64,000 bases of DNA, taken from an uncultured Nostocoides sp. GTDB lineage: Bacteria > Actinomycetota > Actinomycetes > Actinomycetales > Dermatophilaceae. Of this stretch, positions 7,629 through 17,576 are shown one piece after another. The number at the start of each line of letters is the position of its first letter. The first letter of the stretch is position 1. A model generated the notes under the pieces. It was given only the letters and a program-made list of their open reading frames with translations, did no database searches and was not told the origin of the DNA. The position numbers and the translations under genes were made by a program. The stretch covers positions 1 to 64,000 of the forward strand of contig CALMQX010000041.1 in assembly GCA_937873315.1 (NCBI GenBank). Direction: 5' to 3'.

Positions 7629-8924
7629 ATGACCTCCCCGACCATCGAGTCGTGGCACGCCCCCACAGCACCCGCGCCGATCGACGCGGTCGTGCGACTG
7701 CCCGGGTCCAAGTCGCTTACCAACCGCTATCTCGTCATTGCTGCCCTGGCCGAAGAACCCTCGCGCCTACGCCTGCCGCTGCGATCTCGCGACACCCTGC
7801 TCATGGCCGCGGCGTTGCGGCAGCTTGGTGCGCAGATCGAGGACCTCGGCGAGGACTGGATGGTGGTCCCGGCGCCCGTGCGCGGCGGGGTCAAGGTGGA
7901 CTGCGGGCTCGCCGGTACCGTGATGCGCTTCCTGCCCCCGGTGGCCGCCCTTGGCCAAGGCCCGGTGCACTTCGACGGAGACCCGCATGCTCGGAATCGG
8001 CCGATGGGTGCCGGCCTCGCCGCTTTGCGGTCCGTGGGTGTCGCTGTCCAGGATGAGGGCCGAGGGGCGCTGCCATTCACGATCATGGCTCAGGGAAGTG
8101 TGCCGGGCGGGTCGGTGGTGATGGACGCGAGCGCGTCCTCCCAGTTCATCTCGGCACTGCTGTTGGCGGGCTCACAGTTCACCAAGGGCATCACGGTTCA
8201 CCACGACGGCAAACCGGTCCCCAGCGAGCCACACATCGCGATGACGGTCGAGACTCTGCGGGACGCGGGCGCGCTGGTGGACGACAGCGAGGCAAACACC
8301 TGGCATGTCGAGCCTGGGCCGCTGAGCGCGCTGGACGTGCTGGTCGAACCTGACCTCAGCAACGCCGGGCCATTCCTCGCGGCCGCCCTGGTGACCGGGG
8401 GCCGGGTAACGGTACCTGGCTGGCCGCAGCACACGACCCAGGCCGGTGACGCCCTGCGCGACATCCTCGACGCCATGGGTGCCGATGTCCTGCTGACCCG
8501 CGAGGGCCTCTCAGTGCGGGGCGGCGATGGGATCAACGGCATCGATGTGGATCTGCACGATGCCGCCGAGCTCACCCCGGTGGTAGCGGCCCTGGCCGCG
8601 TTGGCTGACTCACCTTCCGTCATTCGCGGAGTCGCCCACATCCGCGGACACGAGACCGATCGCCTCGCTGCGCTGACCACGGAGTTGTGCGGGCTCGGTG
8701 GCGATGTCACCGAAACCGAGGACGGGCTGCGCATCCGTCCAGCTCGGTTGCAGGGCAACAGTTTTCGTACATATGCCGATCATCGAATGGTCATGGCCGG
8801 AGCGGTCCTGGGGTTGGCCGTAGACGGCATCGTCCTCGATGACGTACACACCGTCGGCAAGACGCTGCCGACTTTCACTGCCCTCTGGGACGGCATGCTC
8901 GGCCGGACGGTGCAACCACAATGA
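7629..8924 (+). CDS. aroA: 3-phosphoshikimate 1-carboxyvinyltransferase (EPSP synthase)
   Basis: A 431-residue enzyme that transfers enolpyruvyl from PEP to shikimate-3-phosphate, the sixth step of the shikimate pathway for aromatic amino acids. Typical blocks are [18 protein letters not shown] near residue 24 (with the PEP-binding Lys), the GTVMRFLPP segment, the [11 protein letters not shown] region and the C-terminal [16 protein letters not shown] motif. It is full length. Its stop overlaps the start of rsgA (ATGA), indicating coupling. Confidence 0.96.
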   Translation: MTSPTIESWHAPTAPAPIDAVVRLPGSKSLTNRYLVIAALAEEPSRLRLPLRSRDTLLMAAALRQLGAQIEDLGEDWMVVPAPVRGGVKVDCGLAGTVMRFLPPVAALGQGPVHFDGDPHARNRPMGAGLAALRSVGVAVQDEGRGALPFTIMAQGSVPGGSVVMDASASSQFISALLLAGSQFTKGITVHHDGKPVPSEPHIAMTVETLRDAGALVDDSEANTWHVEPGPLSALDVLVEPDLSNAGPFLAAALVTGGRVTVPGWPQHTTQAGDALRDILDAMGADVLLTREGLSVRGGDGINGIDVDLHDAAELTPVVAALAALADSPSVIRGVAHIRGHETDRLAALTTELCGLGGDVTETEDGLRIRPARLQGNSFRTYADHRMVMAGAVLGLAVDGIVLDDVHTVGKTLPTFTALWDGMLGRTVQPQ

Positions 8925-9937
8925 GCCCGCGGTCGCACTTGGACTACGACGAGTCCGATGTCCGGGTGCGGCCCGGCCGCCGCGGTTCCCGGCCCCGAAC
9001 CAAGGATCGCCCTGCACATGAGGACGCAGTGCTGGGAACGGTCGTCGGCGTGGATCGCGGTCGCTACACCACCATGATCTCGGGCCGTCGGGTCATCGCC
9101 ATGCGCGCCCGCGAGTTGGGTCGCAAGGGGATTGTCGTCGGGGATGATGTGGCGCTGGTCGGTGACACCTCGGGCGGTGTGGGGACATTGGCCCGGATCG
9201 TCCGGGTCGAGCCTCGACGCACGCTGCTGCGCCGGACCGCCGATGACGTGGACCCCGTGGAGCGAGTCATTGTCGCCAATGCCCAACAACTGGTCGTTGT
9301 CTCGGCGTTGGCCAACCCGGAGCCCCGTCCGCGACTCATTGATCGCGCTCTGGTCGCGGCCTATGACGCGGGGATGCAGACCCTACTGGTCCTCACCAAG
9401 GCCGACCTCGCAGACCCTGCCGACTTCCTCGCGACCTATGCGCCCCTCGACCTGGCGTACGCCGTGATCGGTCAAGACCCCGATGGCTCGCTCACCGGGC
9501 TGGAAGCCGTCCACGACCTCCTCAGCGGCACGGTGAGCGTCCTCGTGGGTCATTCCGGGGTCGGCAAGTCCACTCTGGTCAACGCACTGGTCCCGGATGC
9601 CGAGAGAGCCACCGGACATGTCAACGACGTGACCGGGCGAGGCCGGCATACCTCCACCTCGGCGGTTGCCTTGGCCTTGCCATCCGGCGGATGGGTCATC
9701 GACACCCCTGGGGTGCGCAGCTTCGGCCTGGCTCACGTGGATCCCGCGCGCATCGTTTCGCACTTCCCCGATCTGGAGCCAGGTACGCAGGACTGCCCAC
9801 GTGGCTGCACGCACGATGAGCCAGAATGCGGACTCGATGCGTGGGTCGAGAGCGGCCGGGCCGGACCCTCAGGCCCGGCCCGTCTCGACTCCCTCCGGCG
9901 GTTGCTGCGTGCCCGCTCAGGCGTCGCCTCGACCTAG
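8921..9937 (+). CDS. rsgA: ribosome small-subunit-dependent GTPase RsgA
   Basis: A 338-residue circularly permuted GTPase that checks late 30S subunit maturation. An N-terminal OB-fold (residues about 30-100) precedes the permuted G domain: G4 LTKADL comes first, then G1 [12 protein letters not shown], then G3 DTPGVRSFG. The C-terminal zinc knuckle is [12 protein letters not shown]. The gene overlaps aroA by 4 bases. Its TAG sits in a CTAG shared with the stop of the convergent oppF gene, inside a palindrome. Confidence 0.95.
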   Translation: MSPRSHLDYDESDVRVRPGRRGSRPRTKDRPAHEDAVLGTVVGVDRGRYTTMISGRRVIAMRARELGRKGIVVGDDVALVGDTSGGVGTLARIVRVEPRRTLLRRTADDVDPVERVIVANAQQLVVVSALANPEPRPRLIDRALVAAYDAGMQTLLVLTKADLADPADFLATYAPLDLAYAVIGQDPDGSLTGLEAVHDLLSGTVSVLVGHSGVGKSTLVNALVPDAERATGHVNDVTGRGRHTSTSAVALALPSGGWVIDTPGVRSFGLAHVDPARIVSHFPDLEPGTQDCPRGCTHDEPECGLDAWVESGRAGPSGPARLDSLRRLLRARSGVAST

Positions 9938-9944
9938 GTCGAGG
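9927..9944. terminator. palindrome over the shared rsgA/oppF stop codons
   Basis: A perfect 18-base palindrome, CCTCGACCTAGGTCGAGG, straddles both stop codons (TAG on each strand within CTAG). It is the only hairpin between two converging operons, so it may serve as a compact bidirectional terminator. There is no T-run, which lowers certainty. Confidence 0.4.
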
Positions 9945-11043
9945 ACTCCTGGGAGGGCTCGGTGCCGATCGCCTCAACCTGATCAGCGGTCAAAACAGCC
10001 GGAGATTCCTCGACCCCCTGCGATGCCGAGACGTCCTTCACCTCCACAATCGTCTGTGGCTCGGCGAAATGACAGGCCGACTCATGCTCGCCGACCCCGT
10101 CGGCGCGCATGATCAACTCAGGGACCTCGCTCTTGCAGCGATCCTGGGCCTTCCAGCAGCGCGTGTGGAAGCGGCAGCCGGCCGGGGGATTCGCCGGTGA
10201 GGGCACGTCGCCAGTGAGCACGATCTGGGTGCGCTTGCCTCGCAGGGTCGGGTCCGGCACGGGCACGGCCGAAAGCAGGGCCTGCGTGTACGGATGAGTC
10301 GGACGGTCATAGACCTGGTCCTCCTCCCCCAACTCCGCCATCTTCCCGAGGTACATCACACCGACGCGATCGGAGATGTGACGGACCACGGAGAGGTCGT
10401 GCGCGATGAAGACGTATGCCAGGCCCAGTTCCTTCTGGAGCTTCTCCATGAGGTTGACGACCTGGGCCTGCACCGAGACGTCCAGGGCAGATACCGGCTC
10501 GTCGCAGACCAGCACCTTGGGGTTGAGCGCGATACCGCGCGCAATCCCGATGCGCTGCCGCTGACCACCCGAGAACTGGTGGGGGTAGCGGTGGATGTGC
10601 TCGGGGTTGAGGCCGACCAACTCCAGGAGCTCCTGGACACGCGCCCGGCGCTTGTCCGCGGGGACAACATCGGAGTGAATCTCGAACGGCTCCCCCACGA
10701 TGTCGCCCACCGTCATTCTCGGGTTGAGCGAGGTGTACGGGTCCTGGAAGACGATCTGGATATCCCGCCGGATGCGGCGCATGTCTGCCCCCCGGGCGGC
10801 ACTCCAGTCGGCGCCTTGAAAGATCACCGAACCCGAGGTGGGCTCCTCGAGTCGCATGAGGAGCCGACCGAGGGTGGACTTGCCACAGCCAGACTCTCCG
10901 ACGATGCCCAGAGTCTCGCCCTGATGCAATTCAAAGGACACTCCGTCTACTGCCTTGACCTGGCCGGTCACCCGGCGCATCACGCCGGTCCGGATCGGAT
11001 AGTGCTTGACCAGGTTCTGTGCCGAGAGGATCACCTCAGGCAT
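9934..11043 (-). CDS. oppF: oligopeptide ABC transporter ATPase, OppF/DppF type
   Basis: A 369-residue ATPase subunit of a peptide importer. Walker [10 protein letters not shown]-loop [10 protein letters not shown], signature [14 protein letters not shown] and Walker [14 protein letters not shown] are intact. The oligopeptide-type C-terminal domain with its Cys cluster ([14 protein letters not shown]) follows, and then a 40-residue acidic tail. The ATG at 11043 is chosen because the alignment to the family begins there; it overlaps the end of oppD by 8 bases. It is the last gene of the importer operon. Confidence 0.92.
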   Translation of the reverse strand: MPEVILSAQNLVKHYPIRTGVMRRVTGQVKAVDGVSFELHQGETLGIVGESGCGKSTLGRLLMRLEEPTSGSVIFQGADWSAARGADMRRIRRDIQIVFQDPYTSLNPRMTVGDIVGEPFEIHSDVVPADKRRARVQELLELVGLNPEHIHRYPHQFSGGQRQRIGIARGIALNPKVLVCDEPVSALDVSVQAQVVNLMEKLQKELGLAYVFIAHDLSVVRHISDRVGVMYLGKMAELGEEDQVYDRPTHPYTQALLSAVPVPDPTLRGKRTQIVLTGDVPSPANPPAGCRFHTRCWKAQDRCKSEVPELIMRADGVGEHESACHFAEPQTIVEVKDVSASQGVEESPAVLTADQVEAIGTEPSQESST

Positions 11044-12064
11044 GAAGCACCTCCTCGGTGAAGTGGCATGCAGAGAACCGACCCGGCCGAACTTCGACCA
11101 ACTCGGGCCGCTGCTCGCGGCAGAGATCACGTGCAAGGGGGCAGCGCGGGTTGAACGCGCACCCGGTTGGCATTTTGAGCAGGTTCGGTGGCAAGCCGGG
11201 GATCGACGCCAGATCCTGGCCCTTCTGGTCCAATCGCGGCAGCGAATCGAGCAGTCCCTTGGTGTAGGGATGTGCCGGGTTTGCATAACCGGAGTAGACG
11301 TCCGAGGTCTCGATCAGACGCCCGGCATACATCACGGCAATCCGGTCCGCGACATCGGCGACCACGCCGAGGTCATGGGTGATGAGGATCAGGCCCATAT
11401 GCCGTTCCGCTTGGAGCTCCTGAAGTAGCGACATGATCTGCGCCTGGACGGTCACGTCCAGTGCGGTTGTCGGCTCATCCGCGATCAGAATCGCCGGGTC
11501 GAGCGCGATCGCCATCGCGATCATGATGCGCTGTCGCATACCCCCGGAGAACTGGTGCGGATAGGCCTTGACCCGCTGCTTGGCTGCCGGGATCTGCACT
11601 CGCTCCATCAGCCGAACGGCTTGGGCAAGCGCGTCCGACTTGTTCATACCGCGGTGCTCCCGGAACATCTCGGCGATCTGCCAGCCCACCGGGAAGACCG
11701 GATTCAGCGAGGACAGCGCGTCCTGGAAGATCATCGAGATCTCCGGGCCACGGGTTTTGCGGCGCTGTTCCTCCGGCATGGTCAGCAGATCTTGACCGCA
11801 GTAGCGAATCACGCCCTCGGGGATCCGGGCCGGCGGCATGTCCAGAATCCCCATGATGGCCTGGGCCGTCACTGACTTGCCCGAACCCGATTCTCCCAGG
11901 ATCGCCAGCGACTCGCCTTGGTCGAGGTGGAAGGACACCCCATTGATCGCCTTGGCTACGCCGTCGGCGGTATGGAAGTGAACGTGCAGGTTCTCGACAT
12001 CGAGCAATCGGCCGTCTATCGGCTGGTAGGCCGATGGGCTGGGCGCCTGCGTGGTAGTGGTCAT
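11036..12064 (-). CDS. oppD: oligopeptide ABC transporter ATPase, OppD/DppD type
   Basis: A 342-residue ATPase with Walker [10 protein letters not shown]-loop [12 protein letters not shown], signature [14 protein letters not shown], Walker [14 protein letters not shown] and H-loop ITHDLGVV. The C-terminal domain has the [14 protein letters not shown] cysteines of the oligopeptide group. It pairs with OppF in the heterodimeric motor. ATG 12064 follows a GAGGC ribosome site and sits 7 bases after the oppC stop. A longer frame upstream would overlap oppC and is not needed. Confidence 0.92.
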   Translation of the reverse strand: MTTTTQAPSPSAYQPIDGRLLDVENLHVHFHTADGVAKAINGVSFHLDQGESLAILGESGSGKSVTAQAIMGILDMPPARIPEGVIRYCGQDLLTMPEEQRRKTRGPEISMIFQDALSSLNPVFPVGWQIAEMFREHRGMNKSDALAQAVRLMERVQIPAAKQRVKAYPHQFSGGMRQRIMIAMAIALDPAILIADEPTTALDVTVQAQIMSLLQELQAERHMGLILITHDLGVVADVADRIAVMYAGRLIETSDVYSGYANPAHPYTKGLLDSLPRLDQKGQDLASIPGLPPNLLKMPTGCAFNPRCPLARDLCREQRPELVEVRPGRFSACHFTEEVLHA

Positions 12065-12071
12065 CCGTGCC

Positions 12072-13037
12072 TCACCTCGTCTTCGGGTCGAAGGCGTCGC
12101 GCACGACATCACCGAGCATGATGAAGCCGAGCACGGTCAGGGACAGGAAGATCGACGGGAAGATCAACATGTGTGGGGCCGTCTCGATATAGGTCAGTGA
12201 ATCCGAGATGGCCACACCCCACGAGATTGCCGGCGGCGTCAGTCCGATACCGAGGAAGGACAAGCTGGCCTCGGCCGAAATGTACGCACCCAGGTTGATC
12301 ATCGACACGATCAGCACCGGTGCCATGGCGTTGGGCAGGATGTGGCTGCGAATCACCCGCCACGGGCTCGCTCCCAGCGCACGGGCTGCTTGCACGTACT
12401 CATTGGGTTTGACCTGAAGGACCGAGCCTCGCATCAGCCGGGCGATGCTCGGCCAACCCAAGATGGCCAGCACGAGCACGACCTTGCCGACGATCAGGAA
12501 ATAGCCAGAGTTCTCGTCGTTGGCGAACGTCGTCATGAACAGGATGCCGCCCAGAAGGAAGGGGATGGCAAAGAAGATGTCCGTGACTCGCATCATCAAC
12601 GAGTCGAGCCAACCCCCGTAGTAGGCGGAGATCGTGCCGATCACCACGCCGATCAAACTGGTCAGGATGGTGGCGAAGACACCGACAAGGATCGACGCCC
12701 GCGCACCATAGATCGTCCGCGCATAGATGTCATAACCCTGCAGGTCATAGCCGAACCAGGCGCCATCCCAGGTGAACTCTGGCGGGTCGCTCCCTCGGCT
12801 GAGGCTCGCTGCGGTGGGGTCAAGCCGAGTGAACAACTGCGGAACGACAGCCATCAGCACGAAGAGGGCGATGATTCCCAGGGAAATCCAGAAGAGCGGC
12901 CGGCGGCGCAGTTCACGCCAGGCATCCGAGGCCAGGGAGCGAGCCTCGGATGCGTCGCCCCCCTCAGGTGCCTTCAACACCGGCGCGGGAGCGCCGCTAA
13001 CGGGTGATGTCTCAGAGGACTTGAGAGCGTCAGTCAT
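12072..13037 (-). CDS. oppC: peptide ABC transporter permease, OppC/DppC type
   Basis: A 321-residue permease. A cytoplasmic N-terminal extension of about 45 residues precedes one membrane segment (LFWISLGIIALFVLMAVVP), a periplasmic loop, and the binding-protein-dependent transport core of five further segments with the EAA loop around ARALGASPWRVIRSHILPNA. It forms the channel with OppB. The gene overlaps oppB by 8 bases at its start. Confidence 0.92.
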   Translation of the reverse strand: MTDALKSSETSPVSGAPAPVLKAPEGGDASEARSLASDAWRELRRRPLFWISLGIIALFVLMAVVPQLFTRLDPTAASLSRGSDPPEFTWDGAWFGYDLQGYDIYARTIYGARASILVGVFATILTSLIGVVIGTISAYYGGWLDSLMMRVTDIFFAIPFLLGGILFMTTFANDENSGYFLIVGKVVLVLAILGWPSIARLMRGSVLQVKPNEYVQAARALGASPWRVIRSHILPNAMAPVLIVSMINLGAYISAEASLSFLGIGLTPPAISWGVAISDSLTYIETAPHMLIFPSIFLSLTVLGFIMLGDVVRDAFDPKTR

Positions 13038-13956
13038 GGCTGATCCTTGGGTCGAGCACGCCGTAGAGAAGGTCGACGATGAGGTTCATGATGAGGAAGA
13101 CGATGACGAGGACCGTGACAGCACCCACCACAGCCACGCCATCACGGCTGTGGATGCTTTGGAAGATGTAGCCACCAACCCCCCGGATGTTGAAGATGCG
13201 CTCGGTGATGATCGCGCCTCCTAACAGTCCCCCGAAGTCGGCACCAACAAAGGTGACCACCGGGATCAACGAGTTGCGCAGGGTATGCACGCCAATCGTT
13301 CGAGGTCGTCCCAGCCCCTTGGCCACGGCAGTTCGCACGTAGTCCGCCCTGAGGTTCTCCACCAAATTGGTCCGAGTCAGACGAGCGACGTACGCCAGCG
13401 AGATGGCCCCCAGCACGATTCCCGGGAGGATGAGTTCGCTCCACGGAGCCGCCGGAGAAACGGTCGGGCGGAACCATCCCAGGTCTAGACCGAAGATCTT
13501 CCTAGCCAGCACACCGATGACGAACGTCGGAATCGCGATGACGATGAGGGTGGATACCAGGACGAGATTGTCGACGAATTTGCCTTTTCTGATACCAGCC
13601 AGGACCCCGGCAAATACGCCGATCACCAACTCGACCAGGATGGCGATGACGGCCAGCCGAATCGTGATCGGGTAGCGCTTGGACAGCTCCTCAGAGACCT
13701 TCACCCCCTGGAAGGTCTCGCCGAGATCGCCCTGCGCGAGTTGCCCCATGTACTTGGCGTACTGCACCGGCAAAGGGTCGTTCAGGTGGTGCTGCTCACG
13801 GAACTTTGCGGCAAAGGCCGGCGGGCACGGACGCTCGCCGCAGCGGCCGGCGAGCGGGTCGCCCGGCATCGCGAAGACCATGGCATAGATGAGAAAGGTC
13901 GCTCCGATGATGACCGGGACCATGAGAAGCAAGCGTCGGAGGATATACGTGCCCAT
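13030..13956 (-). CDS. oppB: peptide ABC transporter permease, OppB/DppB type
   Basis: A 308-residue permease beginning MGTYILRRLLLMVPVIIGAT, with the family's first membrane segment, the periplasmic GDLGETFQG block and the EAA loop AKGLGRPRTIGVHTLRNSLIP. The ATG at 13956 has an excellent AGGAGG site 6 bases upstream. It is the first gene after the binding-protein gene, from which it is separated by a hairpin, a layout that usually gives less permease than binding protein. Confidence 0.93.
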   Translation of the reverse strand: MGTYILRRLLLMVPVIIGATFLIYAMVFAMPGDPLAGRCGERPCPPAFAAKFREQHHLNDPLPVQYAKYMGQLAQGDLGETFQGVKVSEELSKRYPITIRLAVIAILVELVIGVFAGVLAGIRKGKFVDNLVLVSTLIVIAIPTFVIGVLARKIFGLDLGWFRPTVSPAAPWSELILPGIVLGAISLAYVARLTRTNLVENLRADYVRTAVAKGLGRPRTIGVHTLRNSLIPVVTFVGADFGGLLGGAIITERIFNIRGVGGYIFQSIHSRDGVAVVGAVTVLVIVFLIMNLIVDLLYGVLDPRISHD

Positions 13957-14131
13957 CTGACCTCCTTGGGGATGGTGACGACGCTGTCGAGAAGAGGGCC
14001 GCAAAGTGCGGCAACGGCGACCCTACCGGGATTCGTCGCCGGGCGAAACACCTGGCACACCGTTTTGCCCCGGGGATTTCGCCAGAACTTGGCGGCCCTC
14101 GACCGAGAGCCGATAAGGCGCGAAAAGCATT

Positions 14132-14169
14132 GTGGCCCACCGCCCCTCGATCGAGGGGCGGTGGGCCAC
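14132..14169 (-). terminator. perfect 19-bp palindrome between oppA and oppB
   Basis: A perfect 38-base inverted repeat (left arm begins GTGGCCCACCGCCCCTCGA) lies 55 bases downstream of oppA and about 180 bases before oppB on the transcribed strand. It probably works as a leaky terminator or as a 3' stabiliser that raises binding-protein mRNA over permease mRNA. The remainder of the 267-base gap (13957-14223) shows no gene. Confidence 0.65.
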
Positions 14170-14223
14170 CGTGCTCTTGTTCGCGATGCGCCGCCAACCC
14201 TACGGGTCAGCGAGCGCGCCGGA

Positions 14224-15924
14224 TCACTTGACCGTGACGCTGGTCAGGTCGAAGGTGCCGAAAGGCGTGACCTTGACGTTCTCGACCTTGGTCGACCAAC
14301 CGGCGACAGCCTTGCCATACCACATCGGGATGACCGGCATGTCGTTGGCGAGCAGGGCCTCGGCCTCCTGGTACTTGGCGTTCGCGGCCGCACCATCGGT
14401 CGCCGCGGCGGCCTCGGTCAGCAGCTTGTCGAAGGCCGGGTTGGAGTAGCGGCTGTCGTTCGAGCCAGCGCCGGTGCCGTACAGCGGGGCGAGGAAGTTC
14501 TCGATCGACGGGTAGTCCATCTGCCAACCGGTCCGGAACATGCCCTTCATCTCCTCCGCGGTGATCTTGGTGCGGAAGGTGGCGAAGTCCGGGTACGGCG
14601 TGGCGATGCACTCCACACCCAGGGCGTCCTTGATCGAGTTGCAAGCAGCCTCGGTCCAGGCCTTGTGGTCACCGTCAGCGTTGTAGCCGATGGTCATCTT
14701 GCCGGTGTAGCCGCCAGCCTCGTCGAAGAGGGCCTTGGCCTTGGCCTTGTCGTAGGTGCAGAAGTCGCCACAGGCGCCTTCCTTGTAGCCGTCCACGACG
14801 GGGGAAACCCAGCCGGTGGCGGGCACCCGGGTGCCAGCGAGGATCTTGTCAACGATGGTCTTCCGGTCGATGGCGGTGGAGATGGCCTGACGGAGCTTGG
14901 GGTTGTCATAGCTCTTGTCGGCCTTGCTCGACGGGAAGGAGATCGAGGCGAAGGTGCCGATGGCCTGGACCAGGTTGCGGTCGGGCAGGTCGGTCTTGTA
15001 CTTCTCGCCAGCCAGCGCACTCGCGGGAACCGCGGCCAGCAGGTCGAGGTTGTCGGCCTGCACGTCGGTGTACGCCGCGTCGGTGTCCTGGTAGATCTTG
15101 AAGGTGATCTTGTCGACCTTGCCCGCGAACTTGCCCTTGTAGTCGGCGTTCTTGGTCAGGACCATGTCGGTGCCCTTGGTGTACTTCTCCAGCTTGTACG
15201 GTCCGGCACCGACCGGAGCGTCACCGAATGCCTTGCCGTTGTCGGCAAAGAACGAGTCAGGGAGCGGAGCGAAGGCGGTGTAGCCAAGGCGAACCGGGAG
15301 GTTCGAGACCTTCTCGGTGGTCTTGACCGTGAAGGTGTAGTCGTCGACCACCTTCAGACCGGACAGGGTCGTGGCCTTCGGCGGCTTGCCCTTGCAGTCC
15401 GGGTCGCCAGCCTTGGGGTCATTCTCGCCAGTGCCCTGGTCCTTGTCGAAGACACCACAGTCCATGTCGCCGGCGCCCTCGATGACGTCGAAGAAGTAGG
15501 AGTTCAGGGTGCCGTTGACGCCATTGCGGTTCCAGTTCCAGGCGTCGACGAAGTTCTTGGCCTTGACCTCGGTGCCGTCGGTGAACATGTAGCCCTTGTT
15601 CAACTTGACGGTGAAGGTCTGGTTGTCGGTGGACGTGATCGACTCAGCGATGTCCATCTCGGGAGCAGCCGTGTCGGGGTTGTAGTGCACGAGCTTGCTG
15701 ACAATCGCGTCCAGCACGTCGCCGCCACAGGTCTCATTGGTGTTCGCCGGGATGAACGGGTTCTGGGGCGTACAGCCGTGCACCGTGATGGCGCCTCCGG
15801 TCTTGCCTGCGGCAGTGCTGCCACCCGAGCTGCTCGGGCTGCTGTCGCCGCCGCCGCAACCTGCGGCAAGCAACGCAGCGGCCGAAACAGCGGCCACGGC
15901 GACCGTGCGAGTAGTTCCTCGCAT
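14224..15924 (-). CDS. oppA: oligopeptide-binding lipoprotein, SBP family 5
   Basis: A 566-residue extracytoplasmic binding protein. The signal peptide ends in the lipobox LLAAGC (Cys23), followed by a flexible Ser/Gly linker. The mature body has family-5 hallmarks: FTVKLNKGYMFTDGTEVKA, APVGAGPYKLEKY and the NPKLRQAISTAIDR block. It captures peptides at the cell surface for OppBCDF. Four internal Cys pairs suggest disulfides. It is the first gene of the importer operon, and the hairpin after it favours its over-production. The 247 bases upstream (15925-16171) hold its promoter region but no gene; I see no confident -10/-35 there. Confidence 0.93.
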   Translation of the reverse strand: MRGTTRTVAVAAVSAAALLAAGCGGGDSSPSSSGGSTAAGKTGGAITVHGCTPQNPFIPANTNETCGGDVLDAIVSKLVHYNPDTAAPEMDIAESITSTDNQTFTVKLNKGYMFTDGTEVKAKNFVDAWNWNRNGVNGTLNSYFFDVIEGAGDMDCGVFDKDQGTGENDPKAGDPDCKGKPPKATTLSGLKVVDDYTFTVKTTEKVSNLPVRLGYTAFAPLPDSFFADNGKAFGDAPVGAGPYKLEKYTKGTDMVLTKNADYKGKFAGKVDKITFKIYQDTDAAYTDVQADNLDLLAAVPASALAGEKYKTDLPDRNLVQAIGTFASISFPSSKADKSYDNPKLRQAISTAIDRKTIVDKILAGTRVPATGWVSPVVDGYKEGACGDFCTYDKAKAKALFDEAGGYTGKMTIGYNADGDHKAWTEAACNSIKDALGVECIATPYPDFATFRTKITAEEMKGMFRTGWQMDYPSIENFLAPLYGTGAGSNDSRYSNPAFDKLLTEAAAATDGAAANAKYQEAEALLANDMPVIPMWYGKAVAGWSTKVENVKVTPFGTFDLTSVTVK

Positions 15925-16171
15925 GGATGTCCTCCTACTGAGTGATTACGTCGTCCGCCCGGGTGCCGGGCTAGACCCTAGTTGGCGGGCATGATGAGGC
16001 CCGCGTACCCCATACAAACCCATCGGGTTCGTTGAGGGAAGTCTTGGCGGCCTATGAGACCCGATTGTGACCGAATCCGCGCCGTCCCCCCGGCCTACGC
16101 CGTAGATCCTTCGGCACCAGGCGCGGCCTGGCTCCCCCGCGCCTCGATCCCGACCCAGTAGCGTCGCCTAC

Positions 16172-16954
16172 GTGCGCGGATATGACGATGACCTGCGACT
16201 TGCCCACGTTCTAGCGGACAGCGTCGAGCCGATCACCATGTCCCGCTTCCGCGCAGCCGACCTCAGTATCGAGTCCAAGCCGGACCTCACGCTGGTCAGC
16301 GACGCCGATCGCAGCGCCGAGGAGATCATCCGCAATCAACTCGGTCGTACCCGCCCCAGGGATGCCGTTGAAGGTGAGGAGTTCCCGGCCACCGGAAGTA
16401 GCACCCGTCGGTGGGTGATCGACCCGATCGACGGAACGCACAACTTCGTCCGTGGCGTTCCGGTGTGGGCGACCCTGATTTCGCTGATCGACGATGGTGT
16501 CCCCGTGGTGGGCCTGGTCTCGGCTCCGGCACTGGGTCGCCGTTGGTGGGCCGGGCAGGGCACTGGGGCCTGGGCGGGTCGCAGCATCACCCAGGCCAAG
16601 CGCATTCAGGTCTCTAAGGTCTCCCGCATCGAGGACGCCTCACTGTCCTACGCGAGCATTCGCTCATGGGAGCCGCTGGGCCGGCTCGAGGCCATGCTGG
16701 ATCTGGCCCGCGATTGCTGGCGGGAGCGAGCCTTCGGCGACTTCTGGTCATACATGCTCGTGGCCGAAGGCAGCGTGGATATCACCGCCGAGCCGGAGTT
16801 GGCGCTATACGACATGGCGGCGCTGGTGCCGATCGTCACCGAGGCCGGTGGGCGGTTTACCAGCCTGGCGGGAGCCGAGGGACCCTTCGGGGGCAACGCC
16901 GTGGCCACCAACGGACTCCTACACGAAGAGGTCCTTGCGCGCCTGGGCACCTAG
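16172..16954 (+). CDS. hisN: inositol-monophosphatase-fold phosphatase, probably histidinol-phosphatase
   Basis: A 260-residue metal-dependent phosphatase of the IMPase family. EGEEF, the metal site DPIDGTHNFVRG and the late LYDMAALVPIVTEAGG motif are present. In actinobacteria the member located by rsgA and aroA is HisN, the histidinol-phosphatase of histidine synthesis, which is the basis of the name; the sequence alone would also allow an inositol phosphatase. The start is a GTG with a weak ribosome site. The opp operon separates it from rsgA here. Confidence 0.8.
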   Translation: MRGYDDDLRLAHVLADSVEPITMSRFRAADLSIESKPDLTLVSDADRSAEEIIRNQLGRTRPRDAVEGEEFPATGSSTRRWVIDPIDGTHNFVRGVPVWATLISLIDDGVPVVGLVSAPALGRRWWAGQGTGAWAGRSITQAKRIQVSKVSRIEDASLSYASIRSWEPLGRLEAMLDLARDCWRERAFGDFWSYMLVAEGSVDITAEPELALYDMAALVPIVTEAGGRFTSLAGAEGPFGGNAVATNGLLHEEVLARLGT

Positions 16955-16962
16955 CCGGTCGA

Positions 16963-17565
16963 TCATTCGAGGCCGAGGTATGAGGTGCACATCTCGGCGA
17001 TGCGCTTCGAGATTTCCGCCCGAGATTCGGTCGACGGCTCGACGAGTTCACTGATAGTCAAACGCACTGCGGCGGAAGCAATAAAGGCCAAGCGACCTGG
17101 ATCCGTGCCTTCGGGCACCCTGGCGCTGAGGGCCTGGAGAACTTCACTCGTGGCGGTCGGCACGATGCTGTTCTCACCTCCGGAGGTGAGCCCCGGTATC
17201 AAACTGTCCTCGCTCGTGCGGTCCTCGGTCAGTACCGCCGCGAGGAAGGGCCCCCGGTCCGCCTCAGTCAGCGCGTACAGGCAGCCCACGGCGATCGCAT
17301 CACGCAGGGTCCCATCGGAGGCGTCGATGGCCTCGTTGAGCTCACGGAGGAATTTGGCGACCTCATAGAGCAACAAGGCGCTGCCGAGCTCGCTCTTACT
17401 CGCGAACTCCTTGTAAAGCGTCGGGCGCGAGACTCCGGCGTCGGCAGCAATCTGCTGAACCCGAGCATGTCGCCAGCCATAGGTGATGGCGTGCTGCTTG
17501 GCGACCTCGAGCATCTCCTCACGGCTGGCGGAGCGGCGCCTGCCCCTGCCATACCGCGCTGTCAT
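16963..17565 (-). CDS. TetR-family transcriptional regulator
   Basis: A 200-residue regulator. The N-terminal helix-turn-helix (about residues 15-60) contains VQQIAADAGVSRPTLYKEF, and the rest is an all-helical ligand domain. It lies 11 bases downstream of the M16 peptidase pair on the same strand, so it may be the last gene of that operon and could regulate it. The ligand is not predictable from sequence. It converges with hisN across 8 bases. Confidence 0.88.
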   Translation of the reverse strand: MTARYGRGRRRSASREEMLEVAKQHAITYGWRHARVQQIAADAGVSRPTLYKEFASKSELGSALLLYEVAKFLRELNEAIDASDGTLRDAIAVGCLYALTEADRGPFLAAVLTEDRTSEDSLIPGLTSGGENSIVPTATSEVLQALSARVPEGTDPGRLAFIASAAVRLTISELVEPSTESRAEISKRIAEMCTSYLGLE

Positions 17566-17576
17566 GGTAGATAATT

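Noticed and set aside
13741..15945. A 734-codon open frame antisense to oppA and oppB
   Set aside because: It is a GC-driven shadow of a well-conserved binding-protein gene; the predicted protein has no domain and runs through the oppA/oppB hairpin.
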